This document shows, piece after piece, positions 51,586-59,600 of a stretch of DNA of 64,000 nt. The stretch comes from an uncultured Ruminococcus sp. Lineage in GTDB: Bacteria; Bacillota; Clostridia; Oscillospirales; CAG-272. Numbering within the stretch: position 1 is the first letter of the stretch; each line of letters begins with the position of its first letter. Where the stretch lies: assembly GCA_905202255.1 (NCBI GenBank), contig CAJKRH010000004.1, forward strand, positions 5,356-69,355. The letters are read 5' to 3'. The position numbers and the translations under genes were made by a program. The notes under the pieces were generated by a model, which was not told the DNA's origin, ran no database searches, and saw only the letters and a program-made list of their open reading frames with translations.

Positions 51586-52979
51586 TACGTCAGCGCAAAG
51601 ACGGCAGATGGGAAGGCAGATGCGTGGTCGGTTACGATGAAAAGAATCTGCCGATCACGAAAAATGTGCTGGCTAAAACCAAGCGCGAGGTCGAAGAAAA
51701 GCTGAAAGCTCTCAAGGAAACCGTGCAGAAACCGGTCGTGAAAACCGCCGCAGACATGCCGTTCGGTGAGTATATCGACTACTGGTATCGCAACTTCTGC
51801 GAGCTGAGCATTGCCGCAACCACGCGCCTGAAATACGAAAACGACATCTACAAACACATCATCCCCGGCATCGGAAAGCTCCCGCTTGCCGCGCTCAAAA
51901 AGAGTGATCTTGAAAAATTTTATGCCGAACAGATGAAAAGCGGCAACCTTGATCGCAACGGTGTCGGCGATAAAAAGCTGTCGGGCGCGGCCATCCGTTC
52001 GATGCACACCCGCATCAAATGTGCGCTCGATCAGGCTTTGAAAGAGGGTCTGGTCAACCGCAATGAAGCGATCGGTTGCAAGCTCCCGCCCAAGAAAAAC
52101 AAAGAAATTGAGGTGCTGTCACACGAAGAAATCGCGCGGCTGCTCATACAGGCGAAGGAAGAAGGCTTTTATGAGCTCATCCTTCTCGGACTTGCCACAG
52201 GCATGCGGCGTGGCGAACTGCTCGGACTGAAATGGGATGACATCAACTTTACGACAGGCGAGTTGAGCATCAGACGCGAATATACCACGCTCGGTTCTGA
52301 CTATATCATCAGTACGCCGAAAACAAAATCCTCGGTGCGGTCGGTGCATCTGCCGCAGTCGGTGCTGAATATTCTCGGAGAGTACCGGAAAACGGTCAGC
52401 TCCGATTGGGTGTTTCCGTCACCGCTCGATCCGACGCATCCGCGCAGTCCGACGAGCTGTCGCAGTCGGCTGTCGGATATGCTGGAGCGCGCCGAATGTA
52501 ATCATATCCCGTTCCACGGTCTGCGGCATATCTTCTCAACCATGGCACTGGAAAACGGGCTGGACATCAAAACGCTGTCCGCCGTCCTCGGTCATTCTTC
52601 GGCGGAGACGACCATCAGCGTATATTCTCATGTGACAGGCGAGATGGAACGCAATGCCGCAAAGAAAATGGACGATGCCTTCGGCACGCCAAAGCCCGCA
52701 GGTTCGCCCGTGTGCGACGATAACCCCGAAGACGGGCAAGCACCCGAACAGGAACCGAAACCCGCTGAATTCACCGCCAAAAAGAGCAAGAAGCGCAAGC
52801 CCGGCACGGGATGTATCTCCAAGGTTTCAAAAAACACCTGGCAGGGCAAATATACACCCCGTAGCAAGGACGGCAAGCAGGAGCAACATATCGTTTACGC
52901 AAAGAGCGCGGAGGAGTGCGAGAGGAAGCTGGGGGAGATGATAAAGGGAATCAATGGACAAATATGCGCTGACAGATGA
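51555..52979 (+). CDS. Tyrosine recombinase/integrase with extra C-terminal AP2-like domain
   Basis: 474 aa, longer than usual. GTG start with GGAG upstream, inside the 3' end of the previous gene. N-terminal AP2-like domain (about 8-52), core-binding domain (about 68-165), catalytic residues R218, K256, H321, R324, H347 and Y357 (SVYSHV). A Pro/Glu-rich linker (about 380-412) leads to a second AP2-like domain (about 415-465, 'ISKVSKNTWQGKYTPRSKDG'). The pair may act as a heteromeric recombinase. Confidence 0.92.
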   Translation: MGRRKNGQGLIRQRKDGRWEGRCVVGYDEKNLPITKNVLAKTKREVEEKLKALKETVQKPVVKTAADMPFGEYIDYWYRNFCELSIAATTRLKYENDIYKHIIPGIGKLPLAALKKSDLEKFYAEQMKSGNLDRNGVGDKKLSGAAIRSMHTRIKCALDQALKEGLVNRNEAIGCKLPPKKNKEIEVLSHEEIARLLIQAKEEGFYELILLGLATGMRRGELLGLKWDDINFTTGELSIRREYTTLGSDYIISTPKTKSSVRSVHLPQSVLNILGEYRKTVSSDWVFPSPLDPTHPRSPTSCRSRLSDMLERAECNHIPFHGLRHIFSTMALENGLDIKTLSAVLGHSSAETTISVYSHVTGEMERNAAKKMDDAFGTPKPAGSPVCDDNPEDGQAPEQEPKPAEFTAKKSKKRKPGTGCISKVSKNTWQGKYTPRSKDGKQEQHIVYAKSAEECERKLGEMIKGINGQICADR

Positions 52980-53005
52980 CTTAAAGCAGCAAGGGAAAAC
53001 AAATA

Positions 53006-53034
53006 TTGACTTATTCACGATAATGTGATACAAT
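53006..53034 (+). promoter_or_regulatory. Promoter of the small XRE gene
   Basis: TTGACT (53006-53011), a 17-base spacer and TACAAT (53029-53034). Confidence 0.8.
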
Positions 53035-53087
53035 AAAATCGGTTCAAACCTCCGGACTGACGATTGTCTGAAAAGGAGGCAATCAAT

Positions 53088-53312
53088 ATGAACCAAAAGC
53101 AAAAAATAAACAAGGTCAAGACAGGATTAAATCTCTATCGTTTGATTGAGGCTTCAGGGAAAACACGGATAGAAATTGCCGAATACCTGGAACTCGAATC
53201 TACAAGGGTTATTTACGATTGGACGAGCGGTATTAAATTACCTTCTCTTGAAAATCTGCTCAATCTGTCGATTTTGTTTCATGTTTCTATTGAAGACATC
53301 CTCGGTACATGA
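53088..53312 (+). CDS. Small XRE-family DNA-binding protein
   Basis: 74 aa from the ATG at 53088 (AAAAGGAGG upstream). It is a lone HTH domain: 'LYRLIEASGKTRIEIAEYLE', 'VIYDWTSGIKLPSLENLLNL', 'VSIEDILG'. Probably a regulator of the island genes or recombinases. A terminator overlaps its stop. Confidence 0.87.
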   Translation: MNQKQKINKVKTGLNLYRLIEASGKTRIEIAEYLELESTRVIYDWTSGIKLPSLENLLNLSILFHVSIEDILGT

Positions 53313-53330
53313 GGATGTTTTCTTCTTTTT
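53296..53330 (+). terminator. Terminator of the small XRE gene
   Basis: ACATCCTC-ggtacat-GAGGATGT followed by TTTCTTCTTTTT; the hairpin includes the stop codon. Confidence 0.8.
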
Positions 53331-53373
53331 GAACCGTTAGTTCATTGCAAATAACATAAATTGGTGTATAATG

Positions 53374-53402
53374 TTGACATAAGACCTCTTGTGTGTTATA
53401 CT
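53374..53402 (+). promoter_or_regulatory. Promoter of the structured leader RNA
   Basis: TTGACA (53374-53379), a 17-base spacer and TATACT (53397-53402); predicted start near 53409. Confidence 0.85.
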
Positions 53403-53408
53403 ATTGAC

Positions 53409-53541
53409 ACATAAGATATGCAAGGATACGTTATGCCTTGCTGTTACCTATAAACATCTTGTTAGAGTGGTAGTCGTCTTATGCTTTAGCTTAATAATCA
53501 ATTAAGCGGGGACACTCTTACTCCTAAGGGTGTCCTTTTTT
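53409..53541 (+). ncRNA. Structured leader or small RNA upstream of the 321-aa gene
   Basis: A predicted 133-nt transcript. A closing helix CATAAGA/TCTTATG (53410-53416 with 53477-53483) encloses hairpin GCAAGG...CCTTGC (53420-53441) and a weaker TACC...GGTA stem, then CTTAAT-aatca-ATTAAG (about 53490-53507) and a strong terminator (53510-53541, 11-bp stem, six T). It matches no riboswitch I can name. It could be an attenuator for the next gene or an RNA partner of its protein. Confidence 0.6.
53510..53541 (+). terminator. Intrinsic terminator of the leader RNA
   Basis: GGACACTCTTA-ctcc-TAAGGGTGTCC then TTTTTT, ending four bases before the AGGAGG of the next gene. Confidence 0.92.
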
Positions 53542-53561
53542 ATCAGGAGGAATGAATTCAT

Positions 53562-54527
53562 ATGGCAAACAAAAAGCAATACTTGACAAAATCAGATTAT
53601 GAAAAATTTGATTACACCGACACACGATACTATGGTGTATTTTGTAGTGGCAAAAAAGAAGCTTTGATGGTAAAGGTAGATCCGAAAAGATTTCAATGTT
53701 CAACTGGAAAGAAACTTAACGATGTGCAATTAACCATAATTAACAGACGTAAAACGCACTACTTCCGTCCGTCAAAATCAAATTATGATGATTTTTATTG
53801 TAACATGTTTGAATCAGCAATCAAAAATGTCAAGGAATATTGGCAAAATCATTTCAAACCATTGATTCATCATGCGAAGCAAAGAGTAAAAAAGCCCAAA
53901 GAGTTATCTGTTGGCGATTGCGATTTGATGATATGCGGAATAATGGAGTCGGACGAAGCCAACACATGGGCTAATTATGAGAATGTGATGAATGACTTGA
54001 TATACCGACAGGAGTGTGCTATGGTTGTTAATAGTATGTATGCTCAATTTGTTCATCATATGGCATCGACTGTTGAATCGGTTACAGTTGCGGTTTTGAC
54101 CAAGGAAAAAGCCATAGGTGATCATTTTGACAGAAATACTTTATATGGAACAGCAGTCAACAGTGGGAAAAGCGTAAAGGAATTGTCCTCTTTTTTATGG
54201 TATGAGAGATTGTATTCATTGTGGAATTTTATTAAGCATAACAGTAAATCAACATATGACAAAATAAAAGATAGTTATTCTCAAGCATTGGCGGAAGGTC
54301 GCGAGTATAAACAAGGGGATTTAGCAGTTTGTAGCGTCCATTTTTCTGACGAAATGATTGTATCACTTATGGATGGGGTTTCAACTTTTTTTAAAGAATA
54401 TTGTGAGTTGGTTTTTCACGAAAATTATGAAGAGGCACAGTGGAACTATTCTCATTATTTTTTGAATATAGTACACGATGAAATTGAATTGTTTACGAAT
54501 CCACTAGGTTTGCCGGATTATCTTTGA
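53562..54527 (+). CDS. 321-aa protein of unknown function, HEPN-like feature, AT-rich
   Basis: 321 aa with AGGAGG eleven bases upstream. No signal peptide or membrane helix, so probably cytoplasmic. The N-terminal third is beta-rich and Lys-rich; the C-terminal two thirds are helical. The segment 'WYERLYSLWNFIKHNSKSTY' has an Asn-x-x-Lys-His pattern seen in some HEPN-fold proteins, but a classic RxxxxH is not evident. Codon use is visibly more AT-rich than the neighbours, indicating transfer. Position behind a structured RNA in a recombinase island suggests a defence or toxin role (speculative). Confidence 0.72.
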   Translation: MANKKQYLTKSDYEKFDYTDTRYYGVFCSGKKEALMVKVDPKRFQCSTGKKLNDVQLTIINRRKTHYFRPSKSNYDDFYCNMFESAIKNVKEYWQNHFKPLIHHAKQRVKKPKELSVGDCDLMICGIMESDEANTWANYENVMNDLIYRQECAMVVNSMYAQFVHHMASTVESVTVAVLTKEKAIGDHFDRNTLYGTAVNSGKSVKELSSFLWYERLYSLWNFIKHNSKSTYDKIKDSYSQALAEGREYKQGDLAVCSVHFSDEMIVSLMDGVSTFFKEYCELVFHENYEEAQWNYSHYFLNIVHDEIELFTNPLGLPDYL

Positions 54528-54545
54528 AATGCACTGCCAGTACCT

Positions 54546-54573
54546 TTGAATTGAAAAACTTTTGTGGTATGAT
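54546..54573 (+). promoter_or_regulatory. Promoter of the small-protein pair
   Basis: TTGAAT (54546-54551), a 16-base spacer and TATGAT (54568-54573). Confidence 0.55.
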
Positions 54574-54600
54574 CACAGTAAAAAATCAGGAGAGATTACT

Positions 54601-54780
54601 ATGAACAAAGAACACAGAGTATCGGGCAACACCCACAGCAAAGAACAACTGAACCATTACGCAAATCAGCACAATCCAAACAACAGCGCATATCAGGCAA
54701 ACAGGGACAACCGCTCGAATCAGTGCAATCCGAACAACAAAGAATATGATCATAGCCGTGGCAGTGGTCAAAAGCGCTGA
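54601..54780 (+). CDS. Small Asn-rich repeat protein
   Basis: 59 aa from the ATG at 54601 (AGGAG upstream). A hydrophilic protein with two imperfect repeats 'NQHNPNNSAYQANRDNRS' and 'NQCNPNNKEYDHSRGSG'. No known family recognised. It is followed after 11 bases by another small gene. Confidence 0.7.
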   Translation: MNKEHRVSGNTHSKEQLNHYANQHNPNNSAYQANRDNRSNQCNPNNKEYDHSRGSGQKR

Positions 54781-54791
54781 GGGAAGCGCTT

Positions 54792-54959
54792 ATGTTCGAT
54801 TGGCTGAAAAAAGCTCCTGCAATTGATTCGGAAGCCGAGAAAGCGCGTCTCATGGAACTAAGCGAAAAAGAACTCTTGGTTGAAATGATTTTGGAACTGA
54901 AAAGAATCAGTGAGAAGTGCGACGAGATCGGCAGGAAGATCGTTATATGGAGCAATTGA
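54792..54959 (+). CDS. Small coiled-coil-like protein
   Basis: 55 aa beginning MFDWLKKAPAIDSEAEKARL with heptad-like hydrophobic spacing ('LSEKELLVEMILELKRISEK') and ending IVIWSN. GAGGG lies about nine bases upstream. No family recognised. It probably shares a transcript with the Asn-rich protein; a terminator follows. Confidence 0.65.
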   Translation: MFDWLKKAPAIDSEAEKARLMELSEKELLVEMILELKRISEKCDEIGRKIVIWSN

Positions 54960-54983
54960 AAAACTGATACGCAGTAAACAAAG

Positions 54984-55022
54984 AAAAAGGTTCTCGGAGG
55001 GAATACCTCCGGGAACCTTTTG
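54984..55022 (+). terminator. Terminator of the small-protein pair
   Basis: AAAAGGTTC..CGGAGG-gaata-CCTCCG..GAACCTTTT, nearly perfect, then T-rich sequence. Between here and the tRNA no gene is visible. Confidence 0.82.
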
Positions 55023-55214
55023 AATTTAGTTTTTCGTGAGCAGACCCGCCGGAACAGAAGCGACCAAACGATTCGCCTATGCTCCAACTGTGGTCAAATA
55101 TGTGGTCAAAAAATTTTCGGAATTTCGGGTGGTGCGAAAGTGGTGGGAAAATACCCGATTTAGCCCCGAAAATGCAAAAAATAAAGCCGAAAACGGTTCG
55201 TTTTCGGCTTTATT

Positions 55215-55290
55215 TGGTCTGAGTGACAAGACTTGAACTTGCGGCCTCTACCACCCCAAGGTAGCGCGCTACCAACTGCGCCACACCCAG
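55215..55290 (-). tRNA. tRNA-Pro (anticodon GGG)
   Basis: Minus strand, 76 nt including an encoded CCA (complement of 55215-55217). Acceptor stem CTGGGTG pairs with CACTCAG (one G-T pair); the D arm has 'AGTTGGTAGC', the anticodon stem CTACC/GGTAG surrounds loop TTGGGGT (anticodon GGG), and the T arm reads GTTCAAGTC. Its 3' end faces the recombinase-bearing island, a common integration geometry. Confidence 0.93.
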
Positions 55291-55454
55291 ATGCATTCGC
55301 TATTATAGCACAAAGGTAGTAAGAAGTCAAGAGAAATTTCAAAAAACTTTTTAAAAAATCAAAGAAAAATTCAGAAAAGCGGGCGGACTTAAAGCAAAAC
55401 GGCAAAAAATGCGGATTTTTCCGAAAAAATTATACAGGAAAAATCAAAATATTA

Positions 55455-55483
55455 TTGCACTTACGAGAGATTTGTAGTATAAT
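55455..55483 (+). promoter_or_regulatory. Promoter of the argS operon
   Basis: TTGCAC (55455-55460), a 17-base spacer and TATAAT (55478-55483). 55291-55454 shows no gene. Confidence 0.8.
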
Positions 55484-55571
55484 AAATTGTAAAAACCGAA
55501 ATTTGCGGATTTTTCGGAAGAAATTTACCGCAAAAAAGAGACAAATTAAGCCAAGGAGAATAAAAGACTTC

Positions 55572-57293
55572 ATGATTTCTTTTAAAAAAGAAACGGCAAA
55601 AGCCGTTTATAATGCCGCAAAAAACGCTTTTCCATCAGCTGAAATACCGAGTGAAAGCGAAATTTTTGCGATGCTTGAATATCCGCCCGATGACAGCATG
55701 GGCGATATAGCATTTCCCTGCTTTCGTCTGAGCCGTGCACTTCATGCCGCACCTCCCGTGATAGCGGGCAAAATATGCGCCGAGCTTGAAAATGCACTTC
55801 CCTGCGGTGCCTCTGCCGTGACTGTTGCCGGCGGATATCTGAATTTCAAGATATCGGATGAATATTTCTCGAAAAAAATTCTCTCCGAAATCTCCGAAAA
55901 AGGCAGAGACTACGGTGCTTCAGATATAGGCAAAGGCAAAACCGTTGTTCTCGATTATTCTTCGCCGAATGTGGCAAAGCCTTTTCATATAGGTCATCTC
56001 GGAACGACTGTTATCGGTCATTCGCTGAAACTGCTTCACAACTATGCAGGCTGGCACTGCATCGGAATCAACCATCTCGGCGACTGGGGCACACAGTTCG
56101 GCAAGCTGATTGTTGCATATCGCAAATGGGGTAGTCGCTCTGCTGTAGAGGCAGGAGAGATCGACGAGCTGGTCGCGCTCTATGTCAGGTTCCATGCCGA
56201 GGCTGAAAAAGATCCCTCCCTCGAGGATGCGGCGCGCGCCGAGTTCACTAAGCTGGAGCATGGCGACGAAGAAAACCATGCGCTGTGGAAATGGTTCATC
56301 GAGATTTCGTTGCGCGAGTATCAAAAAACCTATGACCAGCTCGGTATCACCTTTGACAGCTACAAGGGCGAGAGCTTCTATTATGACAAAGTTTCCGCTG
56401 TGGTGGAAACACTGCGTGAAAAGGGCTTGCTCAAGGTTGACGACGGCGCCTCGATTGTCGACCTTTCCGAATACAAAATGCCGCCCTGCATGATTCTGAA
56501 AAATGACGGCTCGTCCATTTATCCGTCACGCGACATCGCGGCGGCGGTCTACCGCATGGATACCTATCGTTTTGACAAGTGCATCTATGTCACCTCCGCC
56601 GGACAGTCGCTCCACTTTGCACAGTGGTTCAAGGTGGTCGAGCTTATGGGCTACGACTGGTATGACCGCCTTGTCCATGTACCCTACGGCACATGCAGTA
56701 TCAACGGTGCAAAGCTCGCGACCCGCACGGGTAATGTAGTACTGCTTAAGGATTTGTTTGCCACCGCTATTGAAAAGGCACGCGCCATAATCGAAGAAAA
56801 AAATCCCGCGATGGAAAACAAAGACGCTGTGGCAGAGGCTGTCGGCGTCGGCGCGATGATATTCTATTATCTTTCCAACAACAGAATGAAAGATATCAAC
56901 TTCGTAATGGAGGAAGCGCTTTCCTTTGACGGAAACACGGGTCCCTATGCTCAGTATACCTATGCGAGAACATGCAGTATCCTCGCAAAGGAAGGTGAAA
57001 CAAGACTTGCGCCCGTTTCTTCGCTCTGCCGTGAGGAACGCGAGCTGATAAAGACGCTTTCGCTCTTCCCCGAGAAGGTGCTGACGGCTATTGCCGACTA
57101 CGAGCCCTCTGTCATAACGCGTTACATCCTCGATATATGCAATGATTTCAACCGCTTCTATCAGGCTTGCCCGATAAACAGCGCACCCGATGCGGATACG
57201 AAAGCCTTCCGCCGTGCGCTGACTAAATGCACAGGCGAAATACTTGCCCGCGCACTTGAGCTTATCTGCATGAAGCACCCGGAAAAGATATGA
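55572..57293 (+). CDS. argS: Arginyl-tRNA synthetase
   Basis: 573 aa from the ATG at 55572 (AGGAG about 13 bases upstream); the longer frame from 55455 overlaps the promoter. N-terminal Add-1-like domain, class I HIGH signature 'PFHIGHLG', 'GDWGTQFGKLI', the KMSKS-equivalent loop 'GAKLATRTGNVV' (canonical KMSKS is absent, as in many ArgRS) and a C-terminal DALR-type anticodon-binding domain. Confidence 0.96.
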   Translation: MISFKKETAKAVYNAAKNAFPSAEIPSESEIFAMLEYPPDDSMGDIAFPCFRLSRALHAAPPVIAGKICAELENALPCGASAVTVAGGYLNFKISDEYFSKKILSEISEKGRDYGASDIGKGKTVVLDYSSPNVAKPFHIGHLGTTVIGHSLKLLHNYAGWHCIGINHLGDWGTQFGKLIVAYRKWGSRSAVEAGEIDELVALYVRFHAEAEKDPSLEDAARAEFTKLEHGDEENHALWKWFIEISLREYQKTYDQLGITFDSYKGESFYYDKVSAVVETLREKGLLKVDDGASIVDLSEYKMPPCMILKNDGSSIYPSRDIAAAVYRMDTYRFDKCIYVTSAGQSLHFAQWFKVVELMGYDWYDRLVHVPYGTCSINGAKLATRTGNVVLLKDLFATAIEKARAIIEEKNPAMENKDAVAEAVGVGAMIFYYLSNNRMKDINFVMEEALSFDGNTGPYAQYTYARTCSILAKEGETRLAPVSSLCREERELIKTLSLFPEKVLTAIADYEPSVITRYILDICNDFNRFYQACPINSAPDADTKAFRRALTKCTGEILARALELICMKHPEKI

Positions 57294-57338
57294 TTTCCGA
57301 TTTTTTACAGTAAATAATTATACAGGAGATATATAAAA

Positions 57339-58064
57339 ATGTCAGGACACAGTAAATGGAAAAATATCATGCACAAAAAGGAAAAGACCGACGCACAGCG
57401 CGCCAAGGTCTTTACCAAGATAGGCAAGGAGATTGCCATTGCCGTTAAAGAAGGCGGCCCCGATCCCATATCAAACGGCAAGCTGCGCGACCTCATCGCA
57501 AAGGCAAAAAGCAACAATGTTCCAAACGATAACATCGACCGTATCATTAAGAAGGCTACGGGTGCGGACGCCGTGGAATATGAAGAGATAACATATGAGG
57601 GCTACGGTCCCTCCGGCGTTGCAGTTATCGTAGAGACAGCGACCGACAACAGAAACCGCACGGCAGGCGAACTCCGCCATTACTTTGATAAGTTCGGCGG
57701 AAATCTCGGTCAGAGCGGTTGCGTCGGCTTCATGTTCTCCGACCGCGGCGTCATCGCCATTTCAAATGAGGACGGCGATGTCGATACGGACAAGCTCATG
57801 GAGGATGCACTCGAGGCAGGCGCTTCCGATTTCACAGATGACGGCGATGTTCTCGAGATTCAGACCGAGCCGGATGACCTCTCCGCTGTCCGCGATGCGC
57901 TCGCGGCAAAGGGCTATGAATTCATTTCAGCCGAGATAGAAAAGGTTCCTTCCTCTTATATCAAGCTGGAAAATGAAGAAGATATCAGATATATGAATCT
58001 GCTTCTCGAGCACCTCGACGACAACGAGGATGTTCAGAATGTATGGCACAACTGGGAAGAATAA
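57339..58064 (+). CDS. YebC/PmpR family regulator
   Basis: 241 aa. N-terminal 'SGHSKWKNIMHKKEKTDAQR' and 'GPSGVAVIVETATDNRNRTA' are family signatures. Members are DNA-binding regulators, and recent work links some to relief of ribosome stalling. AGGAG lies about 12 bases upstream. It is 45 bases after argS, probably co-transcribed. Confidence 0.95.
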   Translation: MSGHSKWKNIMHKKEKTDAQRAKVFTKIGKEIAIAVKEGGPDPISNGKLRDLIAKAKSNNVPNDNIDRIIKKATGADAVEYEEITYEGYGPSGVAVIVETATDNRNRTAGELRHYFDKFGGNLGQSGCVGFMFSDRGVIAISNEDGDVDTDKLMEDALEAGASDFTDDGDVLEIQTEPDDLSAVRDALAAKGYEFISAEIEKVPSSYIKLENEEDIRYMNLLLEHLDDNEDVQNVWHNWEE

Positions 58065-58145
58065 TCACGCATACCGACAAAATGCGCATATAATGTAAAT
58101 GGGAGATAATCCGCACGCAGTGCGGCAAAATGAGGAATTAAGGCA

Positions 58146-59573
58146 ATGATAACAAAAGAAGAATATTCTGTAGAATTCAAAAGTATGTTCCGCGAGTATG
58201 ATATTCGCGGCAGGGTAAGCGAAAATGAGCTTTGTCCCGAAAATGTATACAAGATAGTGAAAGCATACTGCAAATACCTGAAGAGAAGAAACATCACACG
58301 CGCTGTCTGCGGCTATGACAACAGAGCCTGCTCGCCCGCCTTTGCAGAGGCAGCTGTAAAAGCGCTTCGCGAATGCGGCATAGATGTTTTCTTCACAGGG
58401 CTTTCGCTCTCTCCGCTCGTATACTTCGCTCAGTATTATCTGAAATGCGAGGGCGCGGTTATGATAACGGCAAGCCACAATCCCGACGGCTGGTCGGGCT
58501 TCAAGCTTGCAAAGGGCTACTCCAAGACGCTCGAACCCGACGATATCAAGGAGGTCTATTCCCTGCTCGATACGCCCGACGAGCCCTGCGCCATAGGCAA
58601 CTACGAGGAGGTTGATGTGCGTGACGCGTATATCGACGATATAGTTTCCCGCATACATATGGGAGACAAGAAGCTCCGCGTGGTTCTCGATGCGGGCAAC
58701 GGCGGCGCCGGTCTCTTCGTTTATGAGGTATTCCAGCGTCTCGGCTGCATGACCTTCCAGCTCAACTGCGATCCCGATACGACATACCCGCATTACTTCC
58801 CGAATCCCTCCGACCTCAAGGGCAGACAGCGCATGCGCGAGATGATTCTCCACCCCTATATCAATGCGGATATCGGTCTTTCCTTTGACGGCGACGGCGA
58901 CAGAATAGGCGTCATTGATGAAAAGGGCGGCAATGTATGGAGCGATATCATCCTCGCTCTCATCGCAAAGCAGCTCCTCGAAAAGAAGCCCGGTGCTACA
59001 GTCATCTACGATGTAAAGTGCTCAAAAACGCTCACCGATGTGATAGAGGCAAACGGCGGAAATCCCGTAATGTGGAAAACAGGTCACTCATATATCAAGG
59101 CAAAGCTTCATGAGATGAATGCCGAGCTTGCAGGCGAACGCAGCGGTCATATCTTCATCTCCGGCGACGACTGGTACGGCTTTGACGATGCCGTTTTCGT
59201 TGCGGCAAAGCTTGTGGAGTTCCTCTCTCATCAGAAAGAAAGCGTAAGCGAAATAATAGATACATTCCCGAAATATGTCACATCTCCCGAAATCAAGGCG
59301 CACTGTGCGGACACGGAAAAGTACGGAATAGTAGATAAAATAACGGCAGAGCTGAAGGCAGCTTATCCCGGCAAGGTCTGCGATATAAACGGAGCGAGAG
59401 TTTCGTTCCCTCACGGATGGGGACTTATCCGCCCGTCATCCAACCTGCCCGAGATAGTTCTGATATTTGAGGCAGATACGATGGAACATCTGCTTGAGAT
59501 AAGAGAAATCTTCAAGAGCTATACAAGAAAATATCCCGAAATCTCCGATAAATGGGATAACGATGTAATGTAA
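58146..59573 (+). CDS. Phosphomannomutase/phosphoglucomutase
   Basis: 475 aa alpha-D-phosphohexomutase with four domains: 'FREYDIRGRVSENE', the phosphoserine loop TASHNPDGWSGFK (about 112-124), the metal loop DGDGDRIG (about 247-254), the sugar loop 'GERSGHIFISGD' and the C-terminal phosphate-binding 'RPSSNLPEIVLIFEA'. It interconverts hexose 1- and 6-phosphates for glycan precursors. Confidence 0.94.
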   Translation: MITKEEYSVEFKSMFREYDIRGRVSENELCPENVYKIVKAYCKYLKRRNITRAVCGYDNRACSPAFAEAAVKALRECGIDVFFTGLSLSPLVYFAQYYLKCEGAVMITASHNPDGWSGFKLAKGYSKTLEPDDIKEVYSLLDTPDEPCAIGNYEEVDVRDAYIDDIVSRIHMGDKKLRVVLDAGNGGAGLFVYEVFQRLGCMTFQLNCDPDTTYPHYFPNPSDLKGRQRMREMILHPYINADIGLSFDGDGDRIGVIDEKGGNVWSDIILALIAKQLLEKKPGATVIYDVKCSKTLTDVIEANGGNPVMWKTGHSYIKAKLHEMNAELAGERSGHIFISGDDWYGFDDAVFVAAKLVEFLSHQKESVSEIIDTFPKYVTSPEIKAHCADTEKYGIVDKITAELKAAYPGKVCDINGARVSFPHGWGLIRPSSNLPEIVLIFEADTMEHLLEIREIFKSYTRKYPEISDKWDNDVM

Positions 59574-59600
59574 ATATAATCAAAGGAAAGGGGCGGCATC

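Noticed and set aside
53374..53541. Type III toxin-antitoxin RNA antitoxin.
   Set aside because: The RNA lacks the tandem repeats that define known type III antitoxins, so it is reported only as a structured RNA of unknown role.
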